In this document: positions 1-10,750 of the stretch, piece after piece | Numbering within the stretch: position 1 is the stretch's first letter | How the letters are laid out: each line of letters starts with the position of its first letter | Assembly (NCBI GenBank): GCA_029216955.1 | Contig: JANAVB010005598.1 | Coordinates: 1,801,327-1,865,326 of the forward strand | DNA from: Iris pallida | Lineage: Eukaryota; Streptophyta; Magnoliopsida; Asparagales; Iridaceae | Direction: 5' to 3' | Length of the DNA stretch: 64,000 nt | Translations under genes and position numbers: made by a program | Notes under the pieces: generated by a model | What the model was told of the DNA's origin: nothing | Database searches by the model: none | What the model saw: only the letters and a program-made list of their open reading frames with translations

Positions 1-2395
1 TTGAAATCAAACCCAATCTAATCATGACTGAAATCTCAGTTTTACTCTAACAGTGAATCAAACTAATTTCAGTGAATACAAGGTGAACCCAGGTTCAAAT
101 GTCTCAGAAATTCAAAGATCTTGAACTCCGATTTAGGATTCCTATTCAGGTTTATTAAAGCATGCATCTCAGGAATTGAAGAACTGTGGTATACAAATAT
201 ACAAGTGTAGAGTGTGTGTGTGCAAATGTGAGGGAAAAACCTGTGTGTGTTAGAAGGGAAGATACAGAAAAACTGTGATAGGAAATAAGAGGGTGGCCTG
301 TGTGTGGGTGTTAAGTGACTGAGATTTGTAATGTGTGTGGGTGATGTTACAAAACAGTGTAAAGGAAAAAATAGTATGACAGATTTCAGTTTGTATTTGT
401 GAACTGTGTGTATGAGTGATAGGAATAGATGTGTCATGTGTGAGGTAATTTACACAGATGTATGTGAATCATGACAGTGTGTGTAAAGTCAGGATTAACA
501 AACCAATTTGGCAGTTCAATCAAAATGAATCAGTAGCAACCCAAAAACTAAATTCGAAACTCATTGATCACACAAACTACACACCAACATAATTACTAAC
601 CCTGACACATATAGGTAAACCTAATTAACCATGAACATCATTGAAATCAGTTAACAAACAGTAAGGGTTCACTTAAAATTGATAACAGTGTTCATACACT
701 GATACATGGAATTTTTATTTCGAAACCCAATTATTTTTACCATTCAAATTCACAAACAGGTGTATAGATGTGTTCTCCATATGACATGTGTCTAGGGAAT
801 GCCATTCGTGTCCACAAACAGAACACGAATGTGTCCAAATAATTTAAATACTCTAAAACACAGAACTGACACAGCAGTGTCGTACGACGAGGACAGAGCC
901 TCGTGCTCACGACACAGAGGGACACGCATCTCGTGCTCATGTCTGTGGGTTCGCCTAGTGTCCACGTAGGTTCGTGTCACCCTGATTTGGGTCCTAATGT
1001 GTCGTGTCCAAAGATCTAGGACCGTATCCGAAGCCAATCATCACACGTGCACAGTGTAGTGGAGTCCCCTTACGGGGTCAAGTGCTCATCGGACACGACA
1101 CGAGAGTGTCTCAAACTATGAGGACCTTGTGTCAGTGTCTGCCCCTAGGGCTGTGTCCAATCTTAGGTGTCCACGTGTTGTATTATGTCCGATACAGCCC
1201 CCGAGTAGCAGGGGAGCCGTACAGTACAGAAACGCGTGGGTTCGTGTCCTTGTGCGTGTCTGACACACACAAAAACAAGCTCAGTCATCCAGGAAGCAAT
1301 TAACAACATCAAAACCTAAAATCCTATTCAAAAACTTCCCAAAATTTAGGTCAAAATCCCCTTTGGGGCATTTCAGCAAACACCTAGGTTCCTGTCGGAT
1401 ACGTGTCCGATACGGACACGAAATGAATACACCAAGACACGAAACTAATTCTTATGATTTGGGGACTCCTAGGTCTAGGTTAATATACAAAAATAATAGC
1501 AACTATAATAGAGTTTTAGGGAATTACCTATAGGTATCAATCTCCTCAAAAACTCTAAAGAGGGGGTATTCTTCTTACTTCCCACACTTCACCAAATTAT
1601 TCACAAACTGAGAAAAACTTTCACAAACAGCAAGAACACACTAATTAGAACCTATTGCAATTTTTTGGATTAAAAAGGAATTAAAATGGATTTGATATGA
1701 ATTTCTAAAGTTGGGGATTTACCTCTTTCTAAACTTGAGATCTATTTCCAAGGGAGGCTAACCCTAAATGAAGGAGGCATTAAATAGGGTGGGATTCCCT
1801 AGGTGGCTGGCCATAGTGGGTTAGGGTTAGGGTTTAGTGATGGGCTATGGGCCTTGGGCCAAGTTTCACAAGCTATGGCTAAGTGATTATCTATTGGTCT
1901 CAAAACCATAAGTCATGACTTATGACTTAACCCTCTCTATTCTAACTCGAGTCTAAAAGACTAAATCATGGGTTAACTCTAGTTAGACTAGGATTACTTA
2001 ACCTAACCAAGGCAGTCACAACTAGGGTTAGCTTCTAGACTAGTCTACCAAAGTCAATGTTAGTCAAAGTCAACCTAGTCAACCATCATCCAAAATAATT
2101 CCTAAAAATTTCCATAAATTCAAATAAATAATATTAAAATCAAATAAACCCAAAAATGACAAAAATGCCCTCAAGCTAAAAATGATAAATGAAATATCTT
2201 AATCACATGGCTAGGCTCAAGATCACTATCTCTAGGGTTACACTAGCAAAACACCAAACCACAAGTCATGATTTTTAAATAGTTTAAAAATGATTAAAAA
2301 TCACCAAAAAATCATAATATGAATAAATATCAATAAATAATAATTATAATTACAAAATTTCAAAATTACCCTCATCTGGAAAACTGGGTGTTACA
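1..2395 (-). mobile_element. Element A, 3' LTR (partial, runs off window)
   Basis: This is the distal part of a long LTR read on the minus strand. It ends at 2395 with GGGTGTTACA on the plus strand, so the LTR begins TGTAACACCC, and a purine-rich tract and internal region follow directly. Bases 1-480 match 6808-7290, which lies in the second LTR of the same element. Adding the two partial copies gives a full LTR of about 4.5 kb. The last 120 bp is nearly identical to the corresponding LTR end of element F, so A and F belong to one family. The ORFs inside are short, unlike any family I know, and not conserved. Confidence 0.85.
790..1440. repeat. Cluster of GTGTCC/GGACAC motifs in the element A LTR
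   Basis: Roughly ten GTGTCC or GGACAC hexamers, usually extended to CGTGTCC or GGACACG, occur in 650 bp. They culminate in a perfect hairpin: arms CGTGTCCG at 1402-1409 and CGGACACG at 1413-1420 with loop ATA. Similar but thinner clusters occur in the F LTRs near 40560-40640 and in the G LTR near 35840-35990. A role as LTR regulatory sites is only inferred. Confidence 0.5.
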
Positions 2396-2432
2396 ATCCT
2401 ACCCACCTTATAAAAATTTCGTCCTCGAAATT
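2396..2432 (-). promoter_or_regulatory. Element A polypurine tract and adjacent hairpin
   Basis: On the minus strand AAGGTGGGTAGGAT abuts the LTR start TGTAACA, the position of the plus-strand primer (polypurine tract). Just upstream, AATTTCGAGGACGAAATT at 2415-2432 can form a 7-bp stem with loop AGGA. The same pair of signals sits at the matching place in B, C, D, E and F. Confidence 0.8.
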
Positions 2433-3467
2433 AAGATGATCGCACCCCCTTCTAGGTCAAACATAGTCAAGGATCAATCACTAGTCAATTTTCTCAATAT
2501 CCTAGTACTTGGTCATCAGCTGGTCAACTTCTTAGGATTTTACCTATGCTAGCTACCTAAGTGTTAGCAACTAGAATTTAGCAAAAAGAGAAACTCTATA
2601 ATAGGCTAGCTCTTAACTTCCCAATCCTATCAAGTCATCCATAACTAAGTACCTACAAGCTGAGCACACCAATCCCAAATACCACATATATATATGCTCA
2701 AGAACAACAACCCATCACATATATCCTAAGTATATCATCTGCAATCTATATGTATATAGGCCTCTCAGTCTTAGGTGAACTACAACTATACTCAAGGACA
2801 GGCTCTGGTCATGGGTGCCTCACTGGAAAAAGGTAAGGAAAGTAATAACAATCATGAAGGCTGTAAGGCATACTAACATCCTATATGTAAACTGGTTGGT
2901 ATTATAATAACAGGGAAATCATCTACAATGGGTTACTATTCTAATACCACTACTAACTACCATCTCTAGGGTACAGACACCCTACAAGTCGTCATATCAT
3001 TACACTATAAAGATCTACCTATGAATAAGTTCTACAAACTAAAATATCCCTACTCCTAAGTTATTTGATGGAATACAATTTTAAAAACAACAGAAGGGTA
3101 TGACAGAGATGATAGGTTGAAACCTTCTCAAGATAAAATCTAATAATCATATGCGTCTGTCCAAAATCATGTTACTCAGAGTCTTCGTCATGTTAGTGAG
3201 CAAGGCTATGATAATCACAGAGTCCTTGACCAAGGCACATACTTCTAGAATTATGGTATTTAAAATTTTTGTATTGCCGCATGCTTGGCAGCGAAAACCT
3301 TAAATTCCCACACCCGAGAAATATATCCTAAATCTGACTATATGTCCTCACTATGCCAGCTAACACGACTATCGAAGATTCTAGATTCCATAACTGGGTG
3401 ACCTAGTCCATATGATTCATCTTAGAAGAAAATCAAACATAACACAAGAACAACAGGACAAAATTGA
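2433..3467 (-). other. Element A internal non-coding stretch
   Basis: This lies between the gag remnant and the polypurine tract, where an autonomous gypsy element would carry protease, RT, RNase H and integrase. I see no DSG, FLDD or integrase motifs on either strand. Parts match the F interior, for example the text around 2697-2740 and 3160-3260 against 41970-42020 and 42690-42800. The conserved non-coding interior therefore belongs to this family. Confidence 0.7.
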
Positions 3468-4484
3468 TCAATCAACAAGAAACAGAGGGAATCGAAATTT
3501 CAAGGCAGTTATAAGAGGCAATTTTGAAAATGGAATCAAAAGAACGAAACCTGCAACTAGATCTCCAATGGCCTGAGCATCCTCGACTGTCCCGGCGAAA
3601 GCTCGCCCCTGTTGGCCTCCCCTGGCCTGCTGCTGGTGCTGAACGAACCTCTGCTGCTGTGTCGGCAGGGCTGGTCCCCTCTGCTGGCCTGCTGGAGCTC
3701 TGACTACTGCTTCCTGAGCTGTCTGTCCCGATGACTTGGGACACTCTCTCAGCCGATGATCGGATCCTCCGCAAAGTAAATATCTGCCCAGCCTCTTTCG
3801 GTATTCGCCCCAGTCGTGCCCTGGTTTCTTACAGTAAGGGCAACTGGTAATATGCTGCTGTCTAAGGGTCTGCTGCGTCTGTAACGGTGGTCCCCTCGGC
3901 TGCTCTGTCAGAGCCCTAGCTCCTGCTACTACCTGAGTCAGTATTGTCTGGCTCTTGGGACATTCCCTCAGCTGGTAGTCCGCTGCTCCACAAAGTAGGC
4001 ACTTGCCCAGTCTCTTCCTGCACTCACCCCATTCATGTCCTAGCTTCTTGCAGTAGGGACAACTGATTATCTGCTGTCTGGGTGTCTGATACTGTCTGGG
4101 CTGCTGCTGAACAGGCCTCTGCTGATACTGATGTTGAATCTGTACATGAGGCCTCTTAGCCTGACCTCCACTGCTGCTAACTCCATGAATGTCATGTCCC
4201 CTCTTGAATAAGTGTTGCTGCTGAGTTTCTACTATTTGCTGGAAGAAGGAGAACAACCACGCCACGTCCTTGGATCCTGATGGCGACTGCTGCTGAAGAA
4301 CGTTCGGGATGACTGGGGAAAGTCTCGAAGTAGGAAGAGGTGCACTCTCATAAGCTGCAGATATCCCAGCCTAAGCTGGCATAACAAGAGCTGCAGTCTC
4401 GGGGCCCTGCTGATCAGGACGAGCAGTGATAGACCCCTCAGTGGTGTCTTCCCTATCGAGATGAGATCGCGCCTCTATAACCAT
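3468..4484 (-). pseudogene. gag-like gene of element A lacking the capsid domain, with duplicated zinc knuckles
   Basis: The likely start is the ATG at 4484-4482. The frame is open to 3468 except for one TAG at 4373-4371; the aligned codon in F is CAG. The N-terminal part is Gln/Pro-rich. Two tandem copies of a CX2CX4HX4C pair follow (about 4061-3960 and 3845-3741), each of the form CPYCKKxGHxWGEC then CLLCGxxDHxLREC. Several ligands are lost: H to Y in the second knuckle of copy 1, and one C to Y in each knuckle of copy 2. No Retrotrans_gag capsid region is present, so the protein would be a nucleocapsid-like RNA-binding piece at most. The frame runs on past the usual gag end into LTR-proximal sequence. 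Confidence 0.7.
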
Positions 4485-4729
4485 TCTGAAGACATATCAA
4501 ACGAGAGGATAATCACTGAGAATGAAGCGATAACATCAAGGGAGGACGGTTTATTTTCAAGAAAAGACAATAATGCAGCAATTTTAGGTAACAAGAATCT
4601 GATTTAAGAGTTTTTCCTAATGTGATTGAGTACCTCCAAAAATATCCTAATCCTACTGCAGGCTGTAGTGATACTCTAGTTCGAATACCACTACACAAAC
4701 TCGACCTACGTGGGCCACTACTAAAAATG
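4485..4729 (-). promoter_or_regulatory. Element A leader with 18-bp primer-site-like box
   Basis: This is the untranslated leader between the 5' LTR and the gag ATG. The box at 4703-4720 reads TAGTGGCCCACGTAGGTC on the minus strand, 9 nt from the LTR end. It is a one-base variant of the TGGTGGCCC box seen in B to F. It occupies the usual primer-binding-site region but does not resemble the initiator-Met site TGGTATCAGAGC. Confidence 0.6.
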
Positions 4730-7292
4730 TGTCACGACCCGTACCCTAGAGTAAGGGCACGAGACGTGGGTACGTCCAGCCTTCGCCGCAGTGTCGGCGG
4801 TAGAACGTTGTCCTAGGTCACAACAACTAACAATATATGCTAAGCAGTTTATACTCCCCGAATGGGGGTGACATAGCAGAATGTGAACTCAATCACAACT
4901 AAGGAAGAAGAAGCACGATATGATATAGAACTCAAACGAAATACAGATGATCGGAAGAGTCTAAGTGTCTAAGATAACAACTCAGCAAACATCCAGAAAT
5001 ACAAGTCTCAACTACAGAGTATGAAAGAATATATACAATCCAGATCTCAATGACAGAAATAGTAAAACCTAGACTAAACTAGTCCCAAGACAACATAAGT
5101 AAGATAAAGCCTGACTAAACTAGTCTAGGCAGTAGGGGTAATGTCATCAGCTAGAGCTGGGTCCTCCTGAGAGTCCAGCTCACAAGTATCGTCTAGGGCT
5201 GTCCCATAGAAGGTGTCAACACCAGCCTCATCCTCGTCCTCTGTAAACATTCAACGGTTCCCAATCAGGACGGAGCAAGCACAATACATCTCAATAGTTC
5301 ATAGCAGGTTAGAAAATATAATCAGGCAGTAAAGTAAGATACAGGAAACTGAAGAAAGTACAGAATGTAAACAGAGAGAGAACGGTAATAGAAATATCTA
5401 CTATAAATAGAGAACTAACAGTGGCTAGTGAGTCAGAGTACAATATAAACATGTGAATGGCATAGGTGATTTTGATACTATACTACGGAAAGATTCTGAT
5501 GCTATACTACTTGGATATTATTCACATGTCTACTTTTACTCCCCCGTACCCTCAATCAATACACAAGGATCCAGCCAGGTTATGTTATGATTCATGTAAC
5601 GGCCCCCGAAAGGTGTACATGATAGTCCCATAAATAGGGATTCTAGGAAAGCCCATAAATGGAGGATTCAAGGAAGACTCTGTGATCATGAAAGTACATG
5701 TCACAAGTGATCAATGAACCATGAAGTATAGTGATACACAATGTAAGTGAAACGCACAGAACATGTAGTATCCGATGCTCCCTGAGGGGATAACATCTCA
5801 AGAAGGGATTCATGTAGTACTAATCCGTGTGACCAATGTGACAGTATCAAGTAAAGTAATTTAAAGCAGGAGAATAATTCTAACAGGATATAAAATGATC
5901 AGAGAATGTACTCGCCTGTATCCTGAGTGTCCGGATGAAAAGTACTGTCCGAGGAGAGGTGTTTGGCTCCTAATCAGAACAGCACAAGTCACAACAAGTC
6001 CAAAATGGTAACATAAAGTTCTACTATGCATTCTACATGATTCTAGGTCAATCTAGACCAAAGTCAACTCTTGGTCAACTTTAGTCAACCCTAGAAGTCA
6101 AACTAGGTCAACTAGGGCTAACCAAGTCTAAACTAGTCAAATTAGCCTATGCTAGTCTAACTAGGTCTAATCAAGACTAAACAAGTGTAACTAGATTCTC
6201 TCTAGGCAAACAGACACACCATAGGCCATGAGCCCTAGGCTGTAGGCTATATCATGCCCAAGCCAAACCATATCACATATATACATAACAATATATATCT
6301 AAAATATAATACACACACATATTATAATATATAGGATACCTATATATACATCTCACATACATATATATATATATACATGTGTACACATAGAGAGTTAGAG
6401 AGGGAAAACTTACATATGTGAGTGTGTGTACAATTGTGACAGAATTGGGTGTGTAATCATCATGAGTGTGTAAGGGCCATGTGTGGCGGGAATTGGGAGT
6501 GTGTGTGTTGAGTTCATGAGTGTATCTGTGTATAACAGGGAAATAACATTGTGGCATATGACACAGAGGGGTGTAGTGAGGAATTGTTTGTGTTAATGTG
6601 TAATAGCCATGTGTGTATGTGAACAGTTGTGTATAACACATGGCTCAAGTGTATAACACATGTTCTCAGTCCATACCATTCTCAGGTTTTTACACAAAAA
6701 GGAAATTCTCAAATTTCTTTTATACTTAACAGTCAAAACCCATAGGTATACATAGGTAATGTATCAAAACCATTTCAGTTTCCTGAATTTCAGATATTAA
6801 CATTAATATTTGAAATCAAACCCAATCTAATCATGACTGAAATCTTAGCTTTACTCTAACAGTGAATCAAACTAATTTCAGTGAATACAAGGTGAACCTA
6901 GGTTCAAATGTCTCAAAAATTCAAAGATCTTAAACTCAGGTTTAGGATTCCTATTCAGGTTTATTAAAGCATTCATCTCAGGAATTGAAGAACTGTGGTA
7001 TACAAATATACAAGTGTAGAGTGTGTGTGTGAAAATGTAAGGGAAAAACCTGTTTGTGTGTGTGTGTTAGAAGGGAAGATGCAGGAAAACAGTAATAGGA
7101 AATAAGAGGGTGGCCTGTGTGTGGGTGTTAAGTAACTGAGATTTGTAATGAGTGTGGGTGATGTTACAAAACAGTGTAAAGGGAAAAACAGTGTGACAGA
7201 TTTTAGTTTGTGTGTGTATGAGTGATAGAAATAGATGTGTCATGTGTGAGGGAATTTACACAGGTGTATGTGAATCATGACAGTGTGTGTAA
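4730..7292 (-). mobile_element. Element A, 5' LTR (truncated at 7292)
   Basis: It starts TGTCACGACC at 4730; read on the minus strand this is the LTR 3' end GGGTCGTGACA. The first 90 bp carries the U5 module shared with C, D, F and G. Bases 6808-7290 align with 1-480, the start of the other LTR copy, and homology stops at about 7292, where a gag fragment is joined. No coding capacity is apparent. Confidence 0.85.
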
Positions 7293-7790
7293 ACAATTGT
7301 TGCCGATGATCGGATCTTCCGCAAAGTAAACATCTGCCCAGCCTCTTCCGGCATTCGCCCCAGTCGTGCCATGGTTTCTTACAGTAAGGGCAACTGGTAA
7401 CATGCTGCTGTCTAGGGGTCTGCTGCGTCTGTAACGATGGTCCCCTCGGCTGCTCTGTCGGAGCCCTAGCTCCTGCTGCTACCTGAGTCAATATTGTCTG
7501 GCTCTTGGAATATTTCCTCAGCTGGTGGTCCGCTGCTCCACAAAGTAGGCACTTGCCCAGCCTCTTCCTGCACTCACCCCATTCATGCCCTAGCTTCTTG
7601 CAGTAGGGAAAACTGATTGTCTGCTGTCTGGGTGCCTGATACTGTCTGGGCTGCTGCTGAACAGGCCTCTGCTGATACTGATGCTGAATCTGTACATGAG
7701 GCCTCTTAGCCTGACCTCCACTACTGCTAACTCCATGAATGTCATGTCCCCTCTTGAACAATTGTTGCCGCTGAGTTTCTACTATTTGCT
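7293..7790 (-). pseudogene. Displaced gag zinc-knuckle fragment of an A-like element
   Basis: This piece is homologous to about 3747-4245 of element A and encodes the same Gln-rich, double-zinc-knuckle region, with a reading frame from 7761 down into LTR sequence at 7240. Both of its ends are abnormal: one joins A LTR sequence at 7292 and the other joins the B LTR at 7790. The knuckles are better kept here than in A (for example CGAADHQLRKY and GHDWGEC). It carries the same tandem duplication of the knuckle pair, so that duplication predates the rearrangement. Confidence 0.75.
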
Positions 7791-8525
7791 GTAACCCTTC
7801 GTCTGAACAGAACTGGACCCCTAATCGTTATTATTGAGGCAAGCATAAGTAATCGTGTCATGTCACAATCTTGTATAGGATCAGGACAAGACTAAGCTGG
7901 GCTAGACTACATCCAATCAATTACGACCAAGCAAAGAGTACGGCTTGATACTTTAACTAACTAGGGTTATCACAAGCCTAGTTACTAGCAATGCAATAAG
8001 ATTATTCCCAACAGCCACAAGCCCTGCAGACCATCCGGTTATCCAGGTCGAATGTCCGTTTATAAAGGATGCAACACGTGACTGTGTGCTAGAAATGTGC
8101 CCTACTCGTCGGTAGGCTACAAGTCCACTTGGTGCGCCCAGATAACGGGATTGCCTGTAGCTGGGAAATCTCTTCATGACTACTGAATTATTCTAGTTTA
8201 TTAGCCTTAGTCAATTACAGTAGGTATCCCTGACCGTGGTACTCAGGGATCCCATCCTAGACATGATGTAAGACAGTACTGGTTTATTTGTACAAACACA
8301 ATCGTCTACGGTGTCCAGGTCAGTCATACTTGTCATGTCAGACTAGCATGTCGAGATATATCATATCAGTTTACTTGTCAAGAGTGCGCCACGGCGGGCC
8401 ACTATCGTGTTCAGAAAATATGCCAAAATTTACTTGACATAAGCATAAATGTGACATTTTAATTAAATAATAATAAAGGACAAGATTGTGAAATGAGCCA
8501 TGCGGCTAAGAAAATAGAGCTCATG
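7791..8525 (-). mobile_element. Element B 3' LTR, left segment
   Basis: Homologous to 28506-29240 of the right B LTR, starting at TAACCCTTCG and ending at the TSD TCATG (8521-8525) of element C. The left boundary is a rearrangement breakpoint rather than an LTR end. The first units of the ATGCGGCT minisatellite are visible at 8498-8525. Confidence 0.85.
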
Positions 8526-9039
8526 TGTCACGACCCGCATCCGTTTTTTTTTAAAAATGGATACGAGACGTGTCCGAGCCAGCCTACGCCGCAGTGTCGG
8601 CTGTAGAACGCTGTCACGGCCATGAGATCAAAATCACAAAATAATGCTCATTCACATAATTAATTTAACTTACAATAATCACAAGTTTTATATTTGTAGA
8701 AAAATATAAACTTGTAAAAATAAATGAATGACTATAACTCAACTATCTAACTAGTCTCTTAGGCTTTTGTCTGCAAGTATTCCCGTCACTCCCCAAGCTA
8801 GGTGAAACCACGGCTAACCTAAAAATGTTGGTTTCCAGTCAGGAATGGAACGAGCACAATTCACTGAATGCAATTTTAAATAAAGAAAATGACTATAAAA
8901 CAAAAGTTAGACATCAATCATGAGTTTTGAAAATAAACAGTAAATACGAAAAACCAATATCAATAAATAGACACAAAATACTTTCTCCAACTGTTAGAAG
9001 TACCTTTGATATGTGATCGGTCTCGGGACAATTATGCGA

Positions 9040-9272
9040 CACGGTCTACACGGTCTAAAGTTACACGGTCTACAGTTACACGGTCTACAGTTACACGGTC
9101 TACAGAAAATATTACAATAAAGAAACACTGTATACAAAATAATAATCACGATCTATACAGTTTAAATGCAGTAATAATTACGGTCTACACTGTCTACTTT
9201 GCAATAAATAAATCACTGTCTACACTGTCTACAAGAAATAAATAAATTACTGTCTACACTGTCTACACGGTC
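9040..9272. repeat. ACGGTCTAC/ACTGTCTAC short tandem repeats in the C LTR
   Basis: About a dozen copies of a 9-bp core (ACGGTCTAC or ACTGTCTAC) occur, including three exact tandem copies of the 15-mer GTTACACGGTCTACA. The matching array in the right LTR is at about 18730-18962 with point differences. It is flanked on both sides by 5-10 bp stretches (GATCGGTC, GATCACACAT) and shows no coding signal. Confidence 0.7.
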
Positions 9273-10659
9273 TAAGGTCAGATCACACATCGTTGGTACT
9301 TCTCATTCCCGACTCAACAATTTATAATAGAAAATAATCAAATAACCAATGGCCAATCAATGAAATATAGTAAAAATCAATATCGAAATGCAGACAATAA
9401 ACTGTACTCGCATGTGGTCCTTTGCTGGTGAAACCGACAATCCAAACCAATCAGTGTGTCCCAATAGTCAAACTCGTACAACAGTTCCTGAAAGCTGAAA
9501 TAAACATTACCAACGTTCTCAGAATAGTCAAATTAGCTAGGATTGCCTATTCTTAAGTCCAATTCGGGACATAGGGGCAAAACGGTAATTTTGGGTCAAA
9601 ATGGTGTCCGCCGTTGGACCCGCTTTCACCGAAAAGCGTGCCAGAGTCAACGATTTCTAAAGTCGTCAAACTACATGTCTACGAATCTAGTTTTTTGATA
9701 CGAACCCAACCGTATGTCCTAAGTTGGATTCCGACAGGCCGTGCACAAAATCGTCCGTTGAGTCGGACCGTGGGGCCCACAAAACGGCGATCCAATCAAC
9801 TGTCTCAGAATTGGACCAAACTTGGCATGCAGAACCAAAAAAATGATACGGTCCTGCTGGCGTAAGTTTTGTCTCGATCTGACGAGCGTGCACAAAGTAA
9901 TTAGAAATTTGGCACAAAGGCCGATACGGTAAATTTCGACGGATATGCATCAAATTCGTCGCGCACACACGACCAATTTGAATTTCGTCAAAGCGCACAC
10001 ATCCACGAAGCCGTTACGCACCTTTCGATGCTTTTGGTTTGCGACCACGTCATCCGGATTGGCAGGACGCACGTCGTATCGGAGGATTTCTAAGTTTTCG
10101 AAAATAGTTGTAAACGGATTTTTCTCGATTTTCAAGTCGATTTATCTTAGCATCTACTGATTATAAAAATAATCTAAAAACACGATTTTAATGCTGGTTA
10201 GGTTGTCTAGAAGTCTGTTCAAACGGTTTTACAAAATTCGCGACATGTTGGTCGCGAATCGACCACAAACACTGGGTGTTGGGGCAGTTCTACGTCCTGT
10301 TTCGAACAGGTTTTTCGTCGACTTTCGACTCAGATTGTGACGCGTGTAGTGCAAGGTATATCGAGCTAGTCGAATCGAAATGAAGGGGGTTAGGTTGCCT
10401 TCATACCTGTGAAGTCGGTTCCGAAAACCGTCGAGCGTGGAGGACGGAGCCGTACGTCGAACTAGGCTCGTGGCTGCTGTTACTGTTGCCTTTCTCCTTT
10501 TGCTACGCACGGGCTGGCTTCCGCGCCTGGCCGTCCGACCGGCCGACGGCGGTGCTGTGGGCGCGCGCGGCCACGCTGGCTGTCCAGGGGTGGGGGCTCG
10601 GCCTGTGTCGCAGCGCGCCTAGGTTTAGGGTTTGCTTTACGTTTCTCTCGTTCACGCTC

Positions 10660-10677
10660 TCTCTATTATCTATATAT

Positions 10678-10747
<70 letters not shown>
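10660..10747 (-). promoter_or_regulatory. Putative core promoter and (TA)n tract of the C LTR
   Basis: On the minus strand a TATATATAG-type TATA element (about 10671-10678) is followed by GAGAGAGCG, AAACCCTAAACC and a GC-rich leader, a common plant promoter and 5'-UTR layout. A pure (TA)n run lies directly upstream (10682-10747). The equivalent in the right LTR is near 20365-20396 with a much shorter TA run. Promoter activity is inferred from composition and position only. Confidence 0.45.

Positions 10748-10750
<3 letters not shown>

Noticed and set aside
737..1303. Overlapping 67-99 codon frames on both strands in the A LTR
   Set aside because: Mutually overlapping, Cys/Arg/Thr-rich products of a GTGTC-rich repeat, with no domain and no conservation to test.
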